A DNA stretch of 9,647 nt from Gemmatimonadota bacterium (GTDB lineage: Bacteria > Gemmatimonadota > Gemmatimonadetes > Gemmatimonadales > Gemmatimonadaceae): positions 1 through 9,647 of the forward strand of contig CANGXK010000068.1 of the NCBI GenBank assembly GCA_947457715.1, written 5' to 3'. Positions 1 to 7,333 of the stretch are shown here, piece after piece (position 1 is the stretch's first letter; every line of letters starts with the position of its first letter). The translations under genes and the position numbers were made by a program. The notes below the pieces were generated by a model. That model had not been told where the DNA came from and did not search any database. It saw only the letters and a program-made list of their open reading frames with translations.

Positions 1-251
1 CCATGGGCCACGACCGCTGTCGCGTCGTGTTCGACTGGTACGCCACGAATCCGCCAGCCGATGCCGCCACCGATCCGGCATGGACGAAGCTGATGGCCTT
101 CAGTGCCGAAGTGCAGGACGAAGACATCGAGATCTGCGAGACGGTGCAGCGCAATCTCCGCTCGCGCGTGTACGATCGCGGCCGCTACTCGGCGCGCCAT
201 GAGAATGGCGTGCATCATTTCCATTCGCTGCTTCACGAATTTCTGACCTGA
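1..251 (+). CDS. Rieske non-haem iron oxygenase alpha subunit, C-terminal end (partial)
   Basis: This is the last 82 or so codons of a gene that begins upstream of the window; the ATG at base 3 is internal and the TGA is at 249-251. The sequence matches the end of the catalytic domain of aromatic-ring-hydroxylating oxygenases (Ring_hyd_A, PF00848). It has the pattern VQDEDIEICETVQRNL followed by SRVYDRGRYSARHENGVHHF, as in choline monooxygenase/CntA/GbcA-like members. In this family an Asp in the D-x3-E-x2-Q helix usually completes the 2-His-1-carboxylate iron site. The Rieske [2Fe-2S] domain and the two iron-binding His would lie upstream and cannot be checked. Such enzymes use electrons from a reductase partner to hydroxylate or demethylate a substrate; the substrate cannot be told from this tail. 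The next gene starts 4 bases after the stop, so the two are probably co-transcribed. Confidence 0.85.
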   Translation, partial: MGHDRCRVVFDWYATNPPADAATDPAWTKLMAFSAEVQDEDIEICETVQRNLRSRVYDRGRYSARHENGVHHFHSLLHEFLT

Positions 252-255
252 GTCG

Positions 256-1329
256 ATGTCCGCTCTGTTCTCTCCACTCACGCTGCGCTCGCTCACCCTG
301 CGCAATCGCGTGGGCGTGTCGCCGATGTGTCAGTACTCCAGCGACAACGGCTTCGCCTCCGACTGGCACTTCGTGCATCTGGGGGCGTTCGCCACCGGTG
401 GTGCCGGGCTGGTGATCACGGAGGCTGCCGCCGTCACGCCAGAGGGGCGCATCAGCCCGCAGGATTTGGGCATCTGGGATGATGCGCACATTCCCATGCT
501 GCGGCGCATCAATGATTTCTGTCGCGCGCAGGGGGCGGCCATGGGCATTCAGCTGGCCCACGCCGGCCGCAAGGCCAGCACGCGGCGCCCGTGGGAACAG
601 CCCAGCGGCACCGTACCGGTAGTCGAGGGTGGGTGGGACAACGTGATGGCACCGAGCGCGGTCGCGTTCGCGCCGAACTATCCGTCGCCGCATGCCCTCT
701 CGCTCGACGGCATCGCGCAGGTGATCGCCTCGTTCGGGGCTGCGGCACAGCGGGCATTCCGCGCGGGCTTTCAGGTGGTCGAGCTGCACGCCGCGCACGG
801 ATACCTGCTGCACGAGTTCCTGTCGCCGATCGCCAACGAACGCACCGATCACTACGGCGGGTCGTTCAAGAATCGCACGCGCCTGCTGCTCGAGGTAACC
901 GACGCGGTGCGCGCCGTGTGGCCGGCCGAGCTGCCGCTCATTGTGCGCATCTCAGCCACCGACTGGACGGCGGGGGGGTGGACCGTCGAGGAGTCGGTGC
1001 AGCTCGCCACGCTGCTGCAGGCCCGCGGCGTGGATCTCATCGATTGCTCGTCGGGTGGCCTGGCCGCGCATCAGCAGATCACGATCGGCCCCGGCTATCA
1101 GGTCCCGTTTGCGCGTCGCATTCGCGCGGAGGCGGGTGTGCCCACGGCGGCCGTGGGGCTCATCACCGACGCGGCGCAGGCCGAGCAGATCGTCGCTGAA
1201 GGAAGCGCCGATGTGGTACTGCTGGCGCGTGAGCTTCTCCGCAATCCGCGGTGGCCGTTGGCGGCGGCGCATCAGCTCGGAGCGGCCGTAGCCTGGCCGC
1301 CGCAGTATGAGCGTGCGCGGCCGCGCTGA
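256..1329 (+). CDS. NADH:flavin oxidoreductase, old yellow enzyme family (YqjM type)
   Basis: A 357-residue FMN-dependent ene-reductase, the usual length for the YqjM/thermophilic-like old yellow enzymes. A single TIM barrel spans the protein. Visible signatures are SPMCQYS with Cys25 and Tyr27 (the YqjM Cys26/Tyr28 pair that tunes FMN and binds substrate), GIQLAHAGRKAS with Gln99, and ELHAAHGYLLHEFLSP with His178 and His181, the pair that binds the substrate carbonyl. ERTDHYGGSFKNRTR follows, then Arg231 in VRIS, and the phosphate-binding end around VGLITDA and VLLARELLRNP. Known members reduce activated C=C bonds with NAD(P)H in the cytoplasm; the natural substrate is unknown. The ATG at 256 lies 4 bases after the preceding stop with no clear ribosome binding site, so translation is likely coupled to the Rieske gene. 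The pair may form one catabolic or detoxification unit, which is inference. Confidence 0.95.
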   Translation: MSALFSPLTLRSLTLRNRVGVSPMCQYSSDNGFASDWHFVHLGAFATGGAGLVITEAAAVTPEGRISPQDLGIWDDAHIPMLRRINDFCRAQGAAMGIQLAHAGRKASTRRPWEQPSGTVPVVEGGWDNVMAPSAVAFAPNYPSPHALSLDGIAQVIASFGAAAQRAFRAGFQVVELHAAHGYLLHEFLSPIANERTDHYGGSFKNRTRLLLEVTDAVRAVWPAELPLIVRISATDWTAGGWTVEESVQLATLLQARGVDLIDCSSGGLAAHQQITIGPGYQVPFARRIRAEAGVPTAAVGLITDAAQAEQIVAEGSADVVLLARELLRNPRWPLAAAHQLGAAVAWPPQYERARPR

Positions 1330-1596
1330 CGCCATGACGACGAACCGCGTCGTCGGCTGCCCGCGGCTTGGTCTCGACGTCCGCCGGAGATGAGGAATTC
1401 CCACGGATCGCCTCCCCAGCGGTGCCACCAGCTTTTTTTGCAAGACCAACGGAGTAGCTGCGGGACCGTGGGCCGAAATGGCTGTTGGCCGACGGAGTCG
1501 GGAATCCAATCCTGAGCCAGTTGCTGGGCATTCCAGTTTCCGATACGTACCTTGCAGAAGCCCCGGTTCCTCGCCTTCTGTCCTTGGTCGACGCCC
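1330..1596 (+). promoter_or_regulatory. Intergenic leader of the inorganic-carbon operon
   Basis: This 267-base gap separates the oxidoreductase pair from the SulP-dab operon and is the only large non-coding gap upstream of it, so the operon promoter most likely lies here. I could not find a convincing -35/-10 pair; the best guess, TTGCTG at 1521-1526 followed by GATACG at 1542-1547, has a spacer of only 15 bases. Other visible features are a run of seven T at 1433-1439 and a stem of GGAAT (1501-1505) with ATTCC (1530-1534), with CCAG/CTGG nested inside. A smaller stem lies near 1472-1482. The region is visibly less GC-rich than the flanking genes. No tRNA, known riboswitch or repeat was recognised. 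Its regulatory role is inferred from position only. Confidence 0.35.
1336..1354 (+). terminator. Perfect 7-bp hairpin just after the old yellow enzyme stop
   Basis: GACGACG and CGTCGTC form a 7-bp stem around a 5-base loop (AACCG), starting 7 bases after the TGA of the upstream gene. No T run follows directly, so this is not a classical intrinsic terminator. It could stabilise the 3' end or assist Rho-dependent termination. In a GC-rich genome a stem this short can also arise by chance. Confidence 0.3.
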
Positions 1597-3084
1597 ATGC
1601 CGCATTATCCCTCAATGTTCAGCCACCCGAAGGAAGACACGGTCGCTGGCTTCGTCGTGTTTCTGGTGGCCCTGCCGCTATGCCTCGGCATCGCGATCGC
1701 CTGCGGCGTTCCCCCCGTGTCCGGCCTGATTGCCGGCATCGTCGGTGGACTGGTGGTGCCGTTCATCAGTCGCTCGCCGCTTTCGGTGACGGGACCGGCC
1801 GCTGGTCTGACGTCGATCGTGCTGGTGGAAGTGCAGCGGCTCGGGGGTGTCAATCCCTTCCTGACGGCGGTGATCATCGCCGGGCTCCTGCAGTTCGCGT
1901 TGGGCATCATCAAGGCCGGCCGCTTCGCCGCGCTTGTCCCGTCGTCGGTGATCAAGGGAATGCTGGCCGCGATCGGTATCACCATCATCCTGAAGCAGCT
2001 GCCGGTTGCCGTGGGCTCGGATGGCGGCTTGCCGACAATGGTTGCCCAGCACAACGCCGGTGCGGTCACGATCGCACTCGTCTCGCTGGCCATCCTCTAC
2101 GGGTGGAAGCACACGCCGCTGGCGAAGATCAAGCTCCTCTCGCCCGCGCTCGTGGTGGTGCTCGCGGCCAGCGGACTCGCGGCGGCCTTCGCGTCGTCGC
2201 CAACGTTCGCACTGGACGCCCGTCACTTCGTCGACGTGCCACTCGGCGGACTCGGCGCGCTGTACTCGGCGCTGCCCCGCCCTGACTGGGCCGCGATCAC
2301 CAGTCCGGCGGTGTGGATCGCCGGTGCGACGATCGCCGTCGTGGCCAGCATCGAAACGCTCCTGTCGCTGCAAGCCGTCGACCGGCTCGATCCGCTCAAG
2401 CGTCACAGCCCGCCGGACCGTGAACTGCTGGCGCAGGGTACGGCCAACGCGGTGTCCGGTTTCCTCGGCGGCCTGCCGGTCACGGCCGTCATCGTGCGCA
2501 GTGGCGCCAACGTCTCGGCCGGCGGACGCGATCGCATGTCGTCGCTGGTGCACGGTGTGCTGTTGCTGGTAGCTGTACTGTTCGCCGGTGCGCTGCTCAA
2601 TCGCATTCCACTTGCCGCACTCGCCGCCGTGCTCATTCAGGTTGGCCTGAACCTCTGCAAGCCGGCGCTGTTCACGACACAGGTTCGCCTCGGCATGACG
2701 CAGCTGTTGCCGTTCGGCATCACGATTGCCGCCGTGCTGGCACTCGATCTGCTCAAGGGTGTCATTGTCGGCATCTTCATGGGTATCGCCTTCGTGCTGT
2801 ATGAGAACTCGAAGCGCGCCGTGGTGGCCGAAAGGGACGAGGCCGGGGTATGGCAACTGCGCTTCCGCCGGGACGGCACCTTCGTGTCGAAGCCGGGCAT
2901 CGTCTCCACGCTCGAAGAGGTCGATGACGGCGAGACTGTGGTCATCGACGGCACTGGCGAATACATCGATCATGACGTGAAGGAGGTGCTGGCCACCTTC
3001 ATCGCAGACGCGGAGCATCGCAACATCACGGTGAGCGTGCGCGGGATTGATATGACGCACGCTCAGGGCGGCGGCGGACACTGA
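1597..3084 (+). CDS. SulP-family anion permease, probable bicarbonate transporter
   Basis: A 495-residue inner-membrane permease. Residues 13-405 or so hold about ten to twelve hydrophobic segments of the SulP/SLC26 fold (Sulfate_transp), with the family signatures LVALPLCLGIAIACGVPP near residue 25 and VTGPAAGL at 64-71. This subtype is the one found fused or linked to carbonic anhydrases in many bacteria and proposed to carry bicarbonate. The C-terminal part, from about residue 429 (FVSKPGIVSTLEEV, VVIDGTGEYIDHDVKEV), looks like a short, divergent STAS domain, and the protein ends in a Gly/His tail. There is no fused carbonic anhydrase domain. The reading frame is open from a TTG at 1552; I chose the ATG at 1597, and the ATG at 1615 is equally plausible because neither has a clear ribosome binding site. 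The stop is 2 bases before dabA, which supports an HCO3- role, but sulfate or another anion cannot be excluded. Confidence 0.88.
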   Translation: MPHYPSMFSHPKEDTVAGFVVFLVALPLCLGIAIACGVPPVSGLIAGIVGGLVVPFISRSPLSVTGPAAGLTSIVLVEVQRLGGVNPFLTAVIIAGLLQFALGIIKAGRFAALVPSSVIKGMLAAIGITIILKQLPVAVGSDGGLPTMVAQHNAGAVTIALVSLAILYGWKHTPLAKIKLLSPALVVVLAASGLAAAFASSPTFALDARHFVDVPLGGLGALYSALPRPDWAAITSPAVWIAGATIAVVASIETLLSLQAVDRLDPLKRHSPPDRELLAQGTANAVSGFLGGLPVTAVIVRSGANVSAGGRDRMSSLVHGVLLLVAVLFAGALLNRIPLAALAAVLIQVGLNLCKPALFTTQVRLGMTQLLPFGITIAAVLALDLLKGVIVGIFMGIAFVLYENSKRAVVAERDEAGVWQLRFRRDGTFVSKPGIVSTLEEVDDGETVVIDGTGEYIDHDVKEVLATFIADAEHRNITVSVRGIDMTHAQGGGGH

Positions 3085-3086
3085 TC

Positions 3087-5999
3087 ATGTCGGCCTCGGC
3101 GCATCACGGCACGGCCGACGCACACGAGGCCGATCCGGTCGTACGCGCCCTCGCCGCGGCGCATGGCATTCTCCCCGATCAGGGACCGATCGGGGTGTTC
3201 ATCCACCACAATACGCTGCACGCCTTTCAGCATCTGCCGTTTCACGAAGGCGTGCAGGCCGGTGCCACTGCGCTCGGCGCGCGACCGTATCTGAGCCTGC
3301 GCGAGTTCCGCGACGCGCTCGCCGTCGGACGCGTGGCGGAGTCGGACGTCCGGCACGAGATCGGGCGCGCACTGGGACATCGGGGCGCTGAGGCCGTGAT
3401 CACGGGGCTGTCACGCGCCGAACTCTGGGCGCAGCTCGTGCTTTCCGACGCGGACACCGACGATGCCGCCGCGCTGCACTATATGATTGCCTCCGGCAGC
3501 GCACCGCCATGTCGTGACGAGCCGCGCTGGCAGGCGTGCGTGGAGCGGGTGTCGCGCGGCCCGCGTCTCGCGCCGCGCGACACCCGACGACTGCAGCGTC
3601 ATCGGGACGTGCTCGTGGAGCTCCGACAGTCCGACACCGATGTCGCGGTCCATGGCGAGTTGATTCGCCTGTCGTCGGGATTCCTCGATCAGGGGCAGGC
3701 GCAGGTCAGTGCCCCCTATCGCGAGAAAGGGTTTCTGCGCGCGGTCTCTCAGGCCTACGCGGATGGTGCGTCACCGCCACGCGCCTGTCGCGGCGTCGAG
3801 CACGACATGCGCGCCGTCTTCGCGGCCAATGAATCCGCCGGCTCGGTGATTCGGCGTATGCTGAGCGCGTTCGGTGTCCACGGTGACGCGACCGAACCGT
3901 TGCTGCTCGCCACCGCGCTCGCCCTGCCGGGATGGAGCGGCATGTTCGCGCGGCTCGAACGACATCCGGAAGAACACCCGGATGGGGCGGCGGTGTCACT
4001 CGAAGAATTCCTCGCCGTGCGGCTGCTCTTCGAGGTGCATGCCGTAAAGCGCGCCTGCACCGAAGCGGGAATCCCGTACGAGTGGCCCGCGCTCCAGCGC
4101 CTCACGCCTGCGCCGCCGGCACGCGATGCCGTACTCGATGCGTCGTTGCTGTTCACACTGACCGGCGCTGCGCGTCTCGATGCCGCAGCGGTCCGCGCGC
4201 TCGATGACGCGACCGTGTCCACGCTGTGGACGGAGTGCGTGGCCTGCACCGACATCGCGCGCCGGCAGCTTTTCCAGGAAGCCTACGAGCGCTCCTATCG
4301 CACGGTGATTCTCGATGCGGTGGCGGCCCGACGTGCACTCCCCGATGATGCCGTGACGACGGAACGGCCACGAGGCCAGTTCGTGTTCTGCATCGATGAA
4401 CGCGAAGAGTCGATCCGTCGCGCGCTCGAGGAGCAGCATTCCGGCTACATCACGTTTGGGACGGCGGGCTTTTTCGGCGTGGCGATCGACTACATGGGGC
4501 TCGACGACCATGCGGTCGCCGCGCACTGCCCGGTGGTGGTGACTCCCGCTCACGAAGTGCACGAGCAGCCGGTGTACACGGCGCGCGGACGGCATGCACT
4601 CCGGCAGCGCGTCCGCGATCGCTGGCTCGGCTGGGAACGCCGCGCCGCCGTGGCGTCGCGCACGCTCACGGGTGGTGCGGGCCTCTCGTTTCTGCTCGGT
4701 CCGATCTCTGGCCTCAAGACGCTGGCGCGCGTAGCTGCGCCCCGTTCGTCGCTGCAGTGGGGACAGCGCCTGGTGTCGCGGCTCGCGCCGGTGCCCTCCA
4801 CACGCCTCTCGGCCTTTCGCGTGGACGACAGCGCCCGTATCACCGATGGTGGCAAACCGGTCGGCTTCTCACTCGACGAGTCGATCGACCGGGTCACGGC
4901 CGTACTCACGAATCTCGGACTGGTGCGTGACTTCGCCCCGATCATCGTCTTTCTGGGTCACGGGTCCACCAGCCTGAACAATCCGCACGAGTCGGCGCAC
5001 GACTGCGGCGCCTGCGGCGGTCGGCGCGGCGGCGCGAATGCGCGCGTATTCGCCGACATGGCCAACCGCCCCGATGTCCGTGAGGGTGTGCGGCGGCGTG
5101 GCATCAATATCCCGAACGACACGTGGTTCGTGGGCGCGTTGCACGACACCGCCAGCGACAGCGTGCGCTACTACGATCTCGAAACGCTGCCGACATCGCT
5201 GGTGTCGGCGTTCGAGGAGGTGTTTGGGGCGCTGGAGGTTGCGCGCCGCGAAGACGCCCTCGAGCGCAGCCGGCGTTTCGACGATGCGCCGCTCGACCTC
5301 ACCCCTGAGGCGGCGCTCCTGCACGTCGAGGCGCGCTCGTCGCACCTCGCGCAGCCGCGGCCGGAGTATGGGCATTGCACCAACGCCATCTGCATCGTGG
5401 GCCGGCGACAGCTCACCCGCGGACTGCACCTCGATCGCCGCGCATTTCTGGTGAGCTACGACCCCGCCGTCGACGAGAACGACAAGGTGCTCGAACGCAT
5501 TCTCGCCGCCGTGGGCCCCGTCGGGGCGGGCATCAGTCTCGAGTACTACTTCTCATCGGTGGACAACGAGACGTTCGGCTGCGGCACCAAGCTGCCGCAC
5601 AATGTCACGGGACTCATCGGCGTGATGAACGGGCATCAAAGCGATCTCCGTACCGGTCTGCCGCGACAGATGGTGGAAATCCATGAGCCGATGCGTCTGT
5701 TGCTCATCGTGGACGCGTCTCCGGAGTCGTTGTTGACGGTGGCATCGCGTCAGGCCGAGGTGGCCGAGTTGGTGACGAAGCAGTGGATTCAGCTGGTCGC
5801 GGTGCATCCGGACACCGGGGCGATGTCGCTCTTTCAGGACGGCGGATTCATGCCGTACGAGCCGCAACCCATGCTGCTGCCCGTCGTGGAACGCTCGCCC
5901 GAGTGGCATATGCAGAGTCGCGCGCACTTGCCCCCGGCACTCGTGCGCAGTGCCTTGCCGCTGTCGGCTGTCGGCCCTCGACTTCACCAACCGACATGA
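3087..5999 (+). CDS. dabA: DabA (DUF2309), carbonic-anhydrase-like subunit of an energy-coupled inorganic carbon pump
   Basis: A 970-residue soluble or peripheral protein of the DUF2309/UPF0753 family (DabA, MpsB), longer than the roughly 830-residue Halothiobacillus DabA. Known DabA binds zinc in a beta-carbonic-anhydrase-like site and works only with its membrane partner, giving one-way CO2 hydration at the cytoplasmic face. All expected ligands are present: Cys435 and Asp437 in FCIDERE (with Arg439 completing the Asp-Arg dyad), His625 in FLGHGS and Cys640 in HDCGACGG. The spacings (+2 and +15) match Cys351/Asp353/His524/Cys539 of the characterised protein. The N-terminus carries FIHHNTLHAFQHLPF (38-52). 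The C-terminal third holds the conserved EYYFSSVDNE, GCGTKLPHNVTGLIGVMNG and LPRQMVEIHEPMRLL. There is no signal peptide or transmembrane segment. Its stop overlaps the dabB start in ATGA, implying translational coupling and a shared complex. Confidence 0.95.
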   Translation: MSASAHHGTADAHEADPVVRALAAAHGILPDQGPIGVFIHHNTLHAFQHLPFHEGVQAGATALGARPYLSLREFRDALAVGRVAESDVRHEIGRALGHRGAEAVITGLSRAELWAQLVLSDADTDDAAALHYMIASGSAPPCRDEPRWQACVERVSRGPRLAPRDTRRLQRHRDVLVELRQSDTDVAVHGELIRLSSGFLDQGQAQVSAPYREKGFLRAVSQAYADGASPPRACRGVEHDMRAVFAANESAGSVIRRMLSAFGVHGDATEPLLLATALALPGWSGMFARLERHPEEHPDGAAVSLEEFLAVRLLFEVHAVKRACTEAGIPYEWPALQRLTPAPPARDAVLDASLLFTLTGAARLDAAAVRALDDATVSTLWTECVACTDIARRQLFQEAYERSYRTVILDAVAARRALPDDAVTTERPRGQFVFCIDEREESIRRALEEQHSGYITFGTAGFFGVAIDYMGLDDHAVAAHCPVVVTPAHEVHEQPVYTARGRHALRQRVRDRWLGWERRAAVASRTLTGGAGLSFLLGPISGLKTLARVAAPRSSLQWGQRLVSRLAPVPSTRLSAFRVDDSARITDGGKPVGFSLDESIDRVTAVLTNLGLVRDFAPIIVFLGHGSTSLNNPHESAHDCGACGGRRGGANARVFADMANRPDVREGVRRRGINIPNDTWFVGALHDTASDSVRYYDLETLPTSLVSAFEEVFGALEVARREDALERSRRFDDAPLDLTPEAALLHVEARSSHLAQPRPEYGHCTNAICIVGRRQLTRGLHLDRRAFLVSYDPAVDENDKVLERILAAVGPVGAGISLEYYFSSVDNETFGCGTKLPHNVTGLIGVMNGHQSDLRTGLPRQMVEIHEPMRLLLIVDASPESLLTVASRQAEVAELVTKQWIQLVAVHPDTGAMSLFQDGGFMPYEPQPMLLPVVERSPEWHMQSRAHLPPALVRSALPLSAVGPRLHQPT

Positions 6000-7333
6000 C
6001 CGACTCGTTGATCGACACCCCGTCCCTCGTCCGCGGCGCGCTCGCCCTGACGGTGCTCGCGCCACTCCTCAGTGTCTTCATCATCGGCATCCAGGTCCTG
6101 CTCTGGCGGAAGCATGCGTCTGAGCGGTTCGTCACGCTCGTCGTGCACGGCGGACTCATGGCATCCATCGGTGCCGGTGCCGTCGTGCTGACAGGATACC
6201 TCGGCCTGATCGGGGCACCGGTACGCGGCGATATCGAGTTCGGAGACTGGCTGCGCATTCGTGACTTCCGCATTCCGGCCGTGTTGCTCGTCGATCGCAT
6301 CTCGATCACGATCGCCCTCTTCGCGTCCGTGCTCACGGCGCTGGTCGCGCGCTTCTCCCGCACCTATTTGCACAAGGAGCCCGGCTTCACGCGCTTCTTC
6401 ACGCTGCTCGGACTGTTCGCGACGGGCACGCAGTTGGTGGCGCTGGCCGGTGCGCTGGAGCTGTTCTTCGCGGGATGGGAGCTGATCGGCATTTCGTCGG
6501 CCTTCTTCATCGGCTTCTTCCACGAGCGCGACGAGCCGGTGCGCTCCTCGGTGCGCGCCTTCGCCACCTATCGCTTCTCCGATGCCGGCCTGCTCATCGC
6601 CACGGTGATGACCTTCGACGCGCTCGGTTCGGCGCGCTTCTCGGCGCTGGGCAGTGCGGCAACGCTGCCGGCCATGCAGTCCACCGCGATTGCGCTGCTC
6701 TTCCTGCTGTCGGCGATGGGGAAGTCCGCGCAGCTGCCGTTCTCCGGCTGGCTACCGCGCGCGATGGAAGGGCCGACCCCGTCGAGTGCGCTGTTCTACG
6801 GTGCCGTCTCGATTCATGCCGGCCTGTTCCTGCTCCTGCGCGTCTGGCCGATGCTTGAAGTGTCAATGATCGCCCGGACGATGGCGGTGATCGTCGGTCT
6901 CGCCACCGCGGTCTATGCGGCGGCGGTCGTGCGCGTGCACACCGATGCCAAGGGCGCGCTCGCCCACGCGACGCTGGCGCAGGTTGGCTTGATCCTGGCT
7001 GAAATCGGCATGGGCTGGACGACGCTCGCGCTCGCGCATCTGGTGTGCCATGCGTTTCTGCGCCTGGGGCAGTATCTCAAGGCGCCGAACATGATCCACG
7101 ACAGCCACCGCCTCGGGCACGCCAACCGCGCGCCGAGCCTGATCGAGCGGTGGTCGCCCAAAGTGGCGGCGCGAGTCTATGCGGCGTCGCTGCATCGCTT
7201 GCGGCTCGACGACCTCATTGACACCATGCTGGTACCGATGCTCGGCGTGGCCCGACTGCTCGACCGCGCCGATCAGCGCTTCCGGCGCGCGCTGTCAGCC
7301 GACGAGCGAACCACGCCACGGGGTGACGCGTGA
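5996..7333 (+). CDS. dabB: DabB, NuoL/MrpA-like proton-conducting membrane subunit
   Basis: A 445-residue polytopic membrane protein of the Proton_antipo_M family (PF00361), related to NuoL and to DabB/MpsA. The ATG at 5996 overlaps the dabA stop, so I prefer it to upstream in-frame starts. By eye it aligns with E. coli NuoL without gaps over the core. Glu162 in FAGWELIGISS matches NuoL Glu144, and Lys243 in GKSAQLPFSGWLPRAM matches Lys229. His348 and His352 match His334/His338. Two changes stand out: Arg356 replaces the TM11 Lys342, and Tyr268 replaces His254. The tail (RLDDLIDTMLVPMLGVA, LLDRADQRF) resembles the end of NuoL, but the long lateral helix is absent. In DAB pumps this subunit couples ion movement to the DabA reaction. 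A respiratory complex I role is unlikely without other nuo genes nearby. Confidence 0.92.
   Translation: MTDSLIDTPSLVRGALALTVLAPLLSVFIIGIQVLLWRKHASERFVTLVVHGGLMASIGAGAVVLTGYLGLIGAPVRGDIEFGDWLRIRDFRIPAVLLVDRISITIALFASVLTALVARFSRTYLHKEPGFTRFFTLLGLFATGTQLVALAGALELFFAGWELIGISSAFFIGFFHERDEPVRSSVRAFATYRFSDAGLLIATVMTFDALGSARFSALGSAATLPAMQSTAIALLFLLSAMGKSAQLPFSGWLPRAMEGPTPSSALFYGAVSIHAGLFLLLRVWPMLEVSMIARTMAVIVGLATAVYAAAVVRVHTDAKGALAHATLAQVGLILAEIGMGWTTLALAHLVCHAFLRLGQYLKAPNMIHDSHRLGHANRAPSLIERWSPKVAARVYAASLHRLRLDDLIDTMLVPMLGVARLLDRADQRFRRALSADERTTPRGDA

Noticed and set aside
100..852. 250-codon minus-strand frame opposite the Rieske end and the old yellow enzyme
   Set aside because: It overlaps two well-supported + strand genes and its translation shows no family motif.
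1433..1439. Run of seven T as an intrinsic terminator for the oxidoreductase pair
   Set aside because: No stable GC hairpin lies immediately before it; GGTG and CACC just upstream are too close to form a loop.
1478..1729. Small + strand frame with a RESNPEP motif, and a tRNA-like GGGAATCCAATCC stretch
   Set aside because: RESNP-type frames are familiar spurious products near tRNAs, but I find no cloverleaf or acceptor stem here, and the frame runs into SulP out of frame.
1678..3081. Long open frame (467 codons) on the minus strand opposite the SulP gene
   Set aside because: Its translation is rich in Arg, His, Asp and Gln with no recognisable domain, while the + strand encodes a clear SulP; it is a GC-rich shadow frame.
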